Shown here one piece after another: positions 1 to 5,723 of a stretch of 5,724 nucleotides of DNA (positions are counted from its first letter, which is position 1; each line of letters starts with the position of its first letter). Location of the stretch: NCBI GenBank assembly GCA_019247255.1, contig JAFAPJ010000542.1, positions 1 to 5,724 of the forward strand, given 5' to 3'. This stretch comes from Methylobacteriaceae bacterium. GTDB lineage: Bacteria; Pseudomonadota; Alphaproteobacteria; Rhizobiales; Beijerinckiaceae. The position numbers were made by a program, and so were the translations under genes. The notes under the pieces are model-generated. The model was not told where the DNA came from. It was given only the letters and a program-made list of their open reading frames with translations, and ran no database searches.

Positions 1-1080
1 CCGCTGCGCCTCGTCCTCGGCGGCTCGGAGCCGCGCCTCCGGCCAGGACGCCCCGCGATCGTAGCCTGCGAGCGCGTCTGCGAGGGCGGTCACGCCGAGG
101 GCGGAATCCGCGATGATCCCGGCATGGGGCGCCAGCCGGTCCATCTCGGCCGCGTCGACGTCGACCCGCACGAGATGCGGCGGCGCGACGGGCTTCCGCA
201 CGAGCTGCATGTAGTTCGCCCAGCGCATGTAGGGCAGCTCGAGCCGGCTCCCGATCCCGATCAGGAGGTCGGCCTCGGCCCAGAGGGCGCGGGCCGCGCC
301 GTAGGACGCCGCGAGCCGATGGTCGGCCGGGAGGATGCCGCGACCGCCCCGGAACGCGAAGACGGGCGCGTTCAGCGCCTCGGCGAGACGCCGGACCTCG
401 GCGGGCGCGTGCTGGGCGCCGCTCCCCACCATGATCATCGGCCGCCGCGCCCCGGCGATCAGCCGGGCCGCCGTCGCAACCTCGGCGGGATCGGGCGAAG
501 CCGGCGCGATCGGGTGCGGCTCCGTCGGGCCGACTTCTTCCGAGGTCGCCATCACGTCCCAGGCCATCTCGACCGCGACAGGACCCGGGCGGCCGGAGAG
601 CATCTGCCGGAAAGCCTCGGCCATCACGGCCGGAGCATCGGCCGGGCTCTCGATCCGGGCCGCCCATTTCACGATGGAGCGCAGGGTCGCGAGCTGGTCC
701 GGCAGCTCGTGGAGATGCCCGCGGCCCTGTCCGATGAAGGCCGACGGTACCTGCCCGGTGATGCACAGGACCGGCGCGCAGCAGCCGGCCGCCGTGCAGA
801 GCGCCGCGGTCGCGTTCAGCACGCCCGGCCCCGGCACGACCGCGAACACGCCGGGCCGACCCGTCGAGCGCGCGTAGCCGAAGGCCATGTAGGCGCAGCC
901 CTGCTCGTGGCGGGAGCCGATCGTCGCGATCCGGTCGCGCCGCGCATGGAGGGCGTCGAAGAGCGGGTAAATCTGCGCGCCGGGCAGCCCGAAGACCGTC
1001 TCGACACCATGCGCCACGAGCGCGTCGACGATCGCGGCCCCGCCGGTCATCGCGCGCAGCGCCTGCGTTCCGGCCGTCAT
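1..1080 (-). CDS. Thiamine-diphosphate-dependent enzyme, acetolactate synthase/benzoylformate decarboxylase-like (partial, 3' end missing)
   Basis: The frame is open from ATG at 1080 to the window edge, giving 360 residues with no stop, so the C terminus is missing. The N-terminal PYR domain (about 11-180) opens TGGAAIVDALVAHGVETVFG and contains the cofactor-activating Glu59 in RHEQGCAYMAFGYAR, VVPGPGVLNA (81-90), an ITGQ turn (107-110), GRGHLHELPDQLATL (119-133) and LSGRPGPVAVEM (161-172). A central domain follows from about 197, with MIMVGSGAQ (215-223) and, near its end, LLIGIGSRLELPY. The GDG...N cofactor-phosphate motif should lie in the unseen third domain. The family covers carboligases and 2-oxoacid decarboxylases; the substrate cannot be read from this half. 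Cysteines cluster at residues 62, 95, 100, 101 and 106. The start overlaps the FAH-family stop by 4 bases and has GGAGGT upstream, so the gene belongs to the same operon, although the canonical homoprotocatechuate pathway contains no ThDP step. Confidence 0.83.
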   Translation of the reverse strand, partial: MTAGTQALRAMTGGAAIVDALVAHGVETVFGLPGAQIYPLFDALHARRDRIATIGSRHEQGCAYMAFGYARSTGRPGVFAVVPGPGVLNATAALCTAAGCCAPVLCITGQVPSAFIGQGRGHLHELPDQLATLRSIVKWAARIESPADAPAVMAEAFRQMLSGRPGPVAVEMAWDVMATSEEVGPTEPHPIAPASPDPAEVATAARLIAGARRPMIMVGSGAQHAPAEVRRLAEALNAPVFAFRGGRGILPADHRLAASYGAARALWAEADLLIGIGSRLELPYMRWANYMQLVRKPVAPPHLVRVDVDAAEMDRLAPHAGIIADSALGVTALADALAGYDRGASWPEARLRAAEDEAQR

Positions 1081-1970
1081 GCCGACCTCCGCGCATCGGG
1101 CGCCGGGCCCGGAACCTCGTCCGCGACCGGGTTGACGAGACGGCCGAGCCCCGTCGCTTCCACCTCCACGACGTCGCCGGGGGCGAGGAAGACCGGCGGG
1201 TCGAGCCGGGCGCCGGATCCCGTGGGCGTGCCGGTGAGGATCACGTCTCCGGGCTCCAGCGTGCAGAAGGTCGACACGTATTCGAGGATGCGGCCGAAGG
1301 GGAACATCATCCGATCCGTCGTGTCCTCCTGCCGGACGGCCCCGTTGACGCGTGTGACGAGGCGGAACGGGCCCGTCCCGGCCTCGTCGAGCGTCGTGAT
1401 CCAGGGCCCGAGCGAGCCCGAGCCCGGCCAGTTCTTGCCGGGCGTCACGTTGAACTTGCCGTGCCGCACCCAGTCCCGGATCGTGCCCTCGTTCGCGAGC
1501 GTGAAGCCGAGCACATGCTCCGTCCAGGCGGCGGCCGGAATGCGTCGCCCTGCCTTCCCGATCACGAGCGCGATCTCGCCCTCGTAATCGAGCTGGTGGC
1601 TCTCCGGCGGCCGCAGGAGCGGCTCGTCCGGCCCGACGAAACTTTCGGGGAAGCGGACGAAGAGGCTCGGGTATGCCGGCAGGTCGGAGGCGTCCCGGTA
1701 CTCGGCGTTGCGGTCCGGGTAGTTCACCCCGACGCACAGGCACTTGCTGAAGGTGTCGAGCGGCTTTGCGAGCCGAACGTCGCCTGGCGCGTGGTCCGGC
1801 GGGGTCGATGCGAGGGCCCGCGCCGCGTCGGCCGCTCCGGCCGCGACGAGCCCGGCAAGCGAGCCGTGCGGCAGGTAATGCCCGAGATCGACGATCCCGT
1901 CGTCCCGGACGATCCCGTAGGATCGACGGCTCCCCCGGGTGACGAAGCTCGCGAGGCGCATGCCGCTCAC
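1077..1970 (-). CDS. Fumarylacetoacetate-hydrolase-family protein, probable HpaG-type decarboxylase/isomerase
   Basis: FAH-fold, metal-dependent enzyme of 297 residues. A small N-terminal domain (about 1-70) starts RLASFVTRGSRRSYGIV and is followed by a single catalytic domain. Visible motifs are CVGVNYPDRNAEY (79-91), QLDYEGEIALVIGK with Glu130 and Glu132, LANEGTIRDW with Glu161, the Lys179 loop GKNWPGSGSLGPW, and the C-terminal GDVILTGTPTGSGA (241-254). By context it should decarboxylate 5-oxopent-3-ene-1,2,5-tricarboxylate and perhaps isomerise the product, the steps done in E. coli by the two-unit, roughly 429-residue HpaG (HpcE); here there is one unit. Two motif positions are unusual: Arg87 where the family usually has the catalytic His of NYxxHxxE, and Glu161 where Asp is usual. 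The start is ambiguous: GTG at 1970 overlaps the hpaH stop by 4 bases, while ATG at 1961 (294 residues) begins like many relatives and has GGTGA 5 bases upstream. The stop overlaps the next gene's ATG. I am confident in the family but less so in the exact reaction. Confidence 0.85.
   Translation of the reverse strand: MSGMRLASFVTRGSRRSYGIVRDDGIVDLGHYLPHGSLAGLVAAGAADAARALASTPPDHAPGDVRLAKPLDTFSKCLCVGVNYPDRNAEYRDASDLPAYPSLFVRFPESFVGPDEPLLRPPESHQLDYEGEIALVIGKAGRRIPAAAWTEHVLGFTLANEGTIRDWVRHGKFNVTPGKNWPGSGSLGPWITTLDEAGTGPFRLVTRVNGAVRQEDTTDRMMFPFGRILEYVSTFCTLEPGDVILTGTPTGSGARLDPPVFLAPGDVVEVEATGLGRLVNPVADEVPGPAPDARRSA
1085..1090 (-). promoter_or_regulatory. Shine-Dalgarno of the ThDP-enzyme gene
   Basis: GGAGGT lies inside the 3' end of the FAH-family gene, 4 bases before the ATG at 1080-1078. 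The spacing is a little short, but the match is strong, and it favours this ATG over the next in-frame one at 1050. Confidence 0.6.
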
Positions 1971-2782
1971 CCGAAATGGCAGGAGACGGTGCCGAAGGAC
2001 CCGTAATCGGCCACGACCGTGTCGCCCGGGCCGACCTCGACCGGGCGGATGAAGGAGCCGGCGAGCACGACCTCGCCGGCCGCGATGGTCTCGCCCGCCT
2101 GGCCCAGCCGGTTCGCGAGCCAGGCGACCGAGCTCGCCGGATGATTGAGGACGCCCGCCGCGAGGCCGGTCTCCTCCACGGCCCCGTTCTTCAGGCAGAT
2201 CGCGCCGACCCAGCGCGGGTCGTGATCGCCCGGGCGGAAGGGGCGCCCGCCCGTGACGATCCCGGCATTGGCGGCGTTGTCCGCGACCGTGTCGACGACG
2301 CGACGGGCCGCCCCCGTTTCCGGGTCGACCCGGAAGATGCGGGTGTCCAGGATCTCGAGCGCCGGCATGATCCAGGCGGTCGCGTCGAGGACGTCGGTGA
2401 GCGTGCAGCCGGGGCCGGCGAGCGGCTTGCCGAGCACGAAAGCGAGCTCCGCCTCGACCCTGAGCCCGATGAAGCGGCCGGTCGGCACGACGCCACCGTC
2501 GGCGAACACCATGTCGTCGAGGAGGATGCCCGAATCTGGCTCGTCGATCCCGACCGCCGCCTGCATGGCCTTCGAGGTGAGCCCGATCTTGCGGCCGATC
2601 GACCGCCGGCCGCGCGTCTGCTTGAGCGCCATCCAGGCCGCCTGCACCCGGTAGGCGTCGGCGAGCGTCGCGGCAGGATGCGCGAGCGAGAGCGCGCGGG
2701 TCTGGCGCCGCGTGCGCTCGGCCTCGTCGAGGCGGCCCGCGAAGGCCGCGACCTCGGCGTCGGTGAGACCGCTCTCGCTCAT
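1967..2782 (-). CDS. hpaH: 2-oxohept-3-ene-1,7-dioate hydratase (HpaH)
   Basis: Cytoplasmic, metal-dependent hydratase of 271 residues that adds water to 2-oxohept-3-ene-1,7-dioate, giving 4-hydroxy-2-oxoheptanedioate, the substrate of the HpaI aldolase. It belongs to the hydratase/decarboxylase branch of the FAH fold (MhpD, DmpE, HpcG). Close matches to E. coli HpaH (267 residues) include the KIGLTSKAMQ motif (65-74), EPDSGILLDDM (81-91), the ExE pair Glu110/Glu112 in LRVEAELAFVLGKPL, Glu143 in PALEILDTRIF, DTVADNAANAGIV (164-176) and TGLAAGVLNHPASSVAWLAN (205-224). The three Glu correspond to the metal ligands of HpcG. The reading frame stays open upstream to 3577, but that extension is out-of-frame hpaD. 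The ATG at 2782 is preferred because it overlaps the hpaD stop in an ATGA junction and gives the family length. No Shine-Dalgarno is visible before it, so translation probably depends on re-initiation after hpaD. Confidence 0.94.
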   Translation of the reverse strand: MSESGLTDAEVAAFAGRLDEAERTRRQTRALSLAHPAATLADAYRVQAAWMALKQTRGRRSIGRKIGLTSKAMQAAVGIDEPDSGILLDDMVFADGGVVPTGRFIGLRVEAELAFVLGKPLAGPGCTLTDVLDATAWIMPALEILDTRIFRVDPETGAARRVVDTVADNAANAGIVTGGRPFRPGDHDPRWVGAICLKNGAVEETGLAAGVLNHPASSVAWLANRLGQAGETIAAGEVVLAGSFIRPVEVGPGDTVVADYGSFGTVSCHFG

Positions 2783-3759
2783 GCGGCGACGATCGGCGAA
2801 GCCGCGTAGGACGGCTCGCGCACGGGGGTGTCGGCGAAGAGCGTGCCCTCCTCGAACCAGCTCCTGGGGGCCGGCGCGCCCCAGAGCGTCTGGCGTTGCG
2901 GGTCGCGCAGGTCCCAGCGGATCGGCTCGTGGTCGGGGTCGATCGTCTGGTAGTCGGAGCAGTAGATCTCGATCCGGTGCCCGTCCGGATCGCGGATATA
3001 GAGAAAGAAGGCGTTCGAGATGCCGTGGCGGCCGGGACCGCGCTCGATCTGCGCGACGTAGCCGGTGGTCGCCATGAGATCCAAGAGGTCGATGATGTTC
3101 ATCGGGTGCGAGACCCAGAAGGCGACGTGGTGCAGCCGCGGGCCGAGCCCGTGCGTGAAGGCCATGTCGTGGACGCCGCCCTTCCTGTGCATCCAGGCCG
3201 CCCAGAGCCGGGTCCGGTCCTCGTTCTCCGTATATTCCGTCACCCGGAAGCCGAGCGCGGTATAGAACGCGACGGAGGCGTCGACGTCGTCCGAGAAGCA
3301 GTTGAAGTGGTCGATCCGGAGCGGCTTCACGCCCCGGTAGAGCGCGTAGCGCTGATGGATCGAGGGCAGCTTCGCCATGGCGAAATAGAATTCGAGCGGC
3401 ACGCCGAGCGGGTCGCGGGCAAGGAGCGTCCGGCCCTGATGCGGCCGCTCGACGAAGGCGGCCGGCAGGCCGCGGGCGCGGAAGAAGGCCTGGGCGCGGT
3501 CGAGATCCTCCTCGGCGAAGACCTTGAAGCCGAGGACCCGCGCGGCCGGCTCCCGGCCCTTCTCGAGCACGACGCAATGGTGGCCGCGCTCCTCCATGGC
3601 CCGGAGATAGAGGCGTCCGTCCTCCTCGCCCGTGACCTGCAGGCCCAGCGTCTCGGCCCAGAAGGCGCGGGCGCGGGAGAGGTCGGTCACGGTCAGCACG
3701 ACGTGGTTCAGCCGCACGACGTGGAAGGGCGGGTGAAGGACCGCGGGTGGGATCGGCAC
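2779..3759 (-). CDS. hpaD: 3,4-dihydroxyphenylacetate 2,3-dioxygenase, type I extradiol (HpaD/HPCD)
   Basis: Ring-cleaving extradiol dioxygenase of 326 residues that opens homoprotocatechuate (3,4-dihydroxyphenylacetate) between C2 and C3 using Fe(II) (Mn in some relatives) and O2. Two vicinal-oxygen-chelate units are visible: an N-terminal one (about 15-127) beginning RLNHVVLTVTDLSRARAFW, and a catalytic C-terminal one (about 147-270). The probable metal ligands are His151 in RIDHFN, His211 in RLHHVAFW and Glu264 in HRIEIY. Second-sphere residues known from Brevibacterium fuscum HPCD have counterparts: Trp189 and His197 in AAWMHRKGGVHD, His245 in ERGPGRHGISNAF, and Tyr254. This is the same family as HPCD and Arthrobacter MndD, not the LigB-like (type III) HpaD of E. 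coli, although the reaction is the same. It is about 40 residues shorter than HPCD, mostly at the C terminus. The GTG start follows AGGAGGT by 7 bases. Its TGA overlaps the hpaH ATG by 4 bases. Confidence 0.93.
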   Translation of the reverse strand: MPIPPAVLHPPFHVVRLNHVVLTVTDLSRARAFWAETLGLQVTGEEDGRLYLRAMEERGHHCVVLEKGREPAARVLGFKVFAEEDLDRAQAFFRARGLPAAFVERPHQGRTLLARDPLGVPLEFYFAMAKLPSIHQRYALYRGVKPLRIDHFNCFSDDVDASVAFYTALGFRVTEYTENEDRTRLWAAWMHRKGGVHDMAFTHGLGPRLHHVAFWVSHPMNIIDLLDLMATTGYVAQIERGPGRHGISNAFFLYIRDPDGHRIEIYCSDYQTIDPDHEPIRWDLRDPQRQTLWGAPAPRSWFEEGTLFADTPVREPSYAASPIVAA

Positions 3760-3766
3760 GGGCGCG

Positions 3767-3773
3767 ACCTCCT
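3767..3773 (-). promoter_or_regulatory. Shine-Dalgarno of hpaD, touching the hpaE stop
   Basis: AGGAGGT, a near-consensus site, lies 7 bases before the GTG start of hpaD (3759-3757) and shares a base with the hpaE TGA (3775-3773). It supports the GTG start and is the strongest ribosome-binding site in the window. Confidence 0.8.
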
Positions 3774-5314
3774 CAGGCGCCGATCCGCGGCACCGCGTGG
3801 CTGCCGAAAGCGATCGCGACGTTCTTCGTCTCCATGTAGAAGTCGAAGGAATAGTCGCCGCCGTCGCGGCCGATGCCGGAGCTCTTCACCCCGCCGAACG
3901 GCGTCGGCAGGTAGCGGACATTCTCCGAATTGACCCAGATCATGCCGGCCTCGAGATCGCGGGCGACCCGATGCGCCCGGCCGACGTCGCGCGTCCAGAG
4001 GTAGCCGGCGAGGCCGTAGCGGACGTCGTTAGCGATCCGGATCGCGTCCGCCTCGTCCTCGAACGGGATCATCGTGAGCACCGGCCCGAAGATCTCCTCC
4101 TGGGCGATCCGCATGGAGGAGGCGGCGTCGAGATAGAGCGTCGGCTCGACGTAGTTGCCTTCGCCGGACAGCGCCCGGCCGCCCCCGCAGGCGACGCGCG
4201 CGCCCTCGGCCGCCGCGAGCGCCGGGTAGGACAGGACCTTCTCGGCGTGGCGGGGATGGATGAGCGGCCCGAGCTCGGTCGCGGGGTCGAGCGGGTGGCC
4301 GACCCGGATGCGCCGGACGCGCTCGGCCGCCTTGGCGGCGAAGGCGTCGTAGATCGAGCGCTGGACGAGCGCCCGGGACGAGGAGGTGCAGCGCTCGCCG
4401 TTGAGCGAGTAGATCATGAACAGGACCGCATCGAGCGCGCGGTCGAGATCGGCATCGTCGAAGACGATCACGGGGTTCTTGCCGCCGAGCTCGAAATGAA
4501 CGCGCTTCAGCGTCGGCGCGCCCTGCGCCATGATGTGCTGGCCGGTCGTTGTCTCGCCGACGAACGCGATGGCCTTGATCGCGGGGTGCTCGGTCAGGGC
4601 CTTGCCGGCATTCTCGCCGAGACCCTGGACGCAGTTCACGACCCCCGCCGGGAGGCCGTGCGCCCGGATCTTCTCGTCCATGATCTCGTGCAGGATCGTG
4701 GCCGAGAGCGGCGACCATTCGGCCGGCTTGTGGACGACCGTGCAGCCCGCCGCCAAGGCCGGCGCGATCTTCCAGGTCGAGAGCATGAAAGGCGTGTTCC
4801 AGGGCGTAATGACGCCCACGGGGCCGATCGGCTGGCGCAGGGTGTAGTTGAGGTGGTCGGTGTCGGGCAGCGAGAGGCCGTTCCCGGCCTCGGGCGCCCG
4901 GTCGGCAAAGAACCGGAAGTTCTCGGCGCCCCGCAAAGCCGCCTTCGCCATGTAGCGGATCGGCTGGCCGGTATCCGAGCTCTCGACGAGCGCGATCTCC
5001 TCCGCCCGGGCCTCGATCGCGTCGGCGATCGCGTGGAGAATCTTGCGCCTCTTGGCTCCTGGCACATTCCTCCAGGCCGGGAACGCGGCCGCGGCGGCTC
5101 GCGCCGCGCGGTCGATCTCGGCCGCGCCGCCCGCTGCGACCGTCGCCTGCTCGGCGTTGGTGGTCGGATCGAGCGAGGCGAAGGTCTCGCCCGACGCGGA
5201 GGGGACGCGCTCGCCGGCGATGCGGTGGAGAACCGGACCGTCCCGAAAGCGGGCGAGCGCCCGCTCGGCGCCCGCGAGGTTCGCGGCGAGCTTCGGATCG
5301 AACGGCGCATTCAT
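3773..5314 (-). CDS. hpaE: 5-carboxymethyl-2-hydroxymuconate semialdehyde dehydrogenase (HpaE)
   Basis: Soluble NAD(P)-dependent aldehyde dehydrogenase of 513 residues. It oxidises the ring-cleavage product 5-carboxymethyl-2-hydroxymuconate semialdehyde to the dicarboxylic acid. The full ALDH signature is present: GVITPWNTPF with the oxyanion Asn173, cofactor Lys196 in VHKPAEWSP, the Rossmann-type FVGETTTG (251-258), general base Glu275 in FELGGKNP, nucleophile Cys309 in NGERCTSSSR, and Glu407 in QEEIFGPV. The C-terminal block PTPFGGVKSSGIGRDGG (470-486), followed by SFDFYMETKN, is characteristic of the HpaE/HpcC subgroup and matches the neighbouring pathway genes. The protein is slightly longer than E. 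coli HpaE (about 488 residues) because of an N-terminal extension of roughly 25 residues, probably disordered. The ATG start is supported by GAGGA 7 bases upstream. The gene sits 10 bases after hpaF and 13 bases before hpaD. All key residues are intact and nothing suggests damage. Confidence 0.95.
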   Translation of the reverse strand: MNAPFDPKLAANLAGAERALARFRDGPVLHRIAGERVPSASGETFASLDPTTNAEQATVAAGGAAEIDRAARAAAAAFPAWRNVPGAKRRKILHAIADAIEARAEEIALVESSDTGQPIRYMAKAALRGAENFRFFADRAPEAGNGLSLPDTDHLNYTLRQPIGPVGVITPWNTPFMLSTWKIAPALAAGCTVVHKPAEWSPLSATILHEIMDEKIRAHGLPAGVVNCVQGLGENAGKALTEHPAIKAIAFVGETTTGQHIMAQGAPTLKRVHFELGGKNPVIVFDDADLDRALDAVLFMIYSLNGERCTSSSRALVQRSIYDAFAAKAAERVRRIRVGHPLDPATELGPLIHPRHAEKVLSYPALAAAEGARVACGGGRALSGEGNYVEPTLYLDAASSMRIAQEEIFGPVLTMIPFEDEADAIRIANDVRYGLAGYLWTRDVGRAHRVARDLEAGMIWVNSENVRYLPTPFGGVKSSGIGRDGGDYSFDFYMETKNVAIAFGSHAVPRIGA

Positions 5315-5321
5315 GGGGAGA

Positions 5322-5326
5322 TCCTC
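5322..5326 (-). promoter_or_regulatory. Shine-Dalgarno of hpaE, overlapping the hpaF stop
   Basis: The minus strand reads TGAGGATCTCCCCATG. GAGGA sits 7 bases before the hpaE ATG (5314-5312) and shares bases with the hpaF TGA stop (5327-5325). It fixes the hpaE start and suggests that ribosomes finishing hpaF load directly onto hpaE. Confidence 0.7.
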
Positions 5327-5723
5327 ATGCGACGACGCCTTTGGCGCCGAGCCGCTCGTGCAGGTTGTTGCGCTTGAGGGAGGCCGCGGGGTCGATCTCC
5401 TCGACTTCCACGGACAGCGCGAGCCCGCGGGCCGCGAAGGCGTCGCGGGTCTCGGTCTCGAGAACGGCCATCAGGGCCTCGGCCACCCGCCGGCGGGTCG
5501 CGGCGTCGCGGCCCGCTCCGATCCTCACCCGGATCGCCACGAACCCGTGCTCGGGGTCGCCGTCCGCGACCGCGAAGACGTCCCGGCGCTCCGCCCGGGT
5601 GCGGAGCCCGCCGAGCGGGAACACGCCCGTCTCGAGCGCCGCGGCATGGAGCCCGTTCACGAGCCGTCGCGGGCTGATTGCGCCGTCGAGATTGGCCGAA
5701 TACTCGACGATGATGTGCGGCAC
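5325..5723 (-). CDS. hpaF: 5-carboxymethyl-2-hydroxymuconate delta-isomerase (HpaF)
   Basis: Cytoplasmic tautomerase-superfamily enzyme that isomerises 5-carboxymethyl-2-hydroxymuconate to its 2-oxo form in the homoprotocatechuate pathway, after ring cleavage and semialdehyde oxidation. The 132-residue product begins MPHIIVEYSANL; removal of Met would expose Pro as the N-terminal catalytic base typical of the family. It also carries the family's TGVFPLGGLRTR segment (residues 32-43), VRIGAGRD (66-73), and a C-terminal VEEIDPAASLKRNNLHERL stretch (107-125) resembling the end of E. coli HpaF, which is about 126 residues long. The start is GTG at 5723-5721, one base from the window edge. I choose it because Pro must be residue 2, but its ribosome-binding site is outside the window. 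The TGA stop lies 10 bases before hpaE and overlaps the hpaE Shine-Dalgarno. It is the first visible gene of the run; whether it is the first gene of the operon cannot be seen. Confidence 0.92.
   Translation of the reverse strand: MPHIIVEYSANLDGAISPRRLVNGLHAAALETGVFPLGGLRTRAERRDVFAVADGDPEHGFVAIRVRIGAGRDAATRRRVAEALMAVLETETRDAFAARGLALSVEVEEIDPAASLKRNNLHERLGAKGVVA

Noticed and set aside
124..1587. Plus-strand open frame of 487 codons opposite the ThDP and FAH-family genes
   Set aside because: Codon-aligned shadow over the ThDP gene that then runs out of phase into the FAH gene. The protein is low-complexity Arg/Gly/Pro-rich and has no family resemblance, while the minus strand encodes clear enzymes.
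1077..1970. FAH-family gene as a fumarylacetoacetase of the homogentisate pathway
   Set aside because: True fumarylacetoacetase is longer (about 420 residues), and no homogentisate dioxygenase or maleylacetoacetate isomerase is nearby; all neighbours belong to the homoprotocatechuate pathway.
1976..2809. Plus-strand open frame of 277 codons opposite hpaH
   Set aside because: Codon-aligned complement of hpaH, rich in Arg, Asp, Glu and Ala, with no recognisable motif.
2783..3577. Possible 265-residue N-terminal extension of HpaH making a 536-residue fusion
   Set aside because: This stretch is hpaD read in the wrong frame. HpaH alone from the ATG at 2782 has the family length, and the ATGA junction explains the start.
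2896..3933. Plus-strand open frame of 345 codons opposite hpaD
   Set aside because: Codon-aligned complement of hpaD with no domain and biased composition.
4029..4718. Alternative minus-strand frame of 229 codons inside hpaE
   Set aside because: Out-of-frame reading of hpaE, Arg/Pro/Gly-rich. The hpaE frame is intact through all catalytic residues, so no frameshift is needed.
3797..5377. Plus-strand open frame of 526 codons opposite hpaE
   Set aside because: It is exactly codon-aligned with hpaE. In GC-rich genes that lack TTA, CTA and TCA codons, the complementary frame stays open by default. The translation is Arg/Gly/Asp-rich with no recognisable domain.
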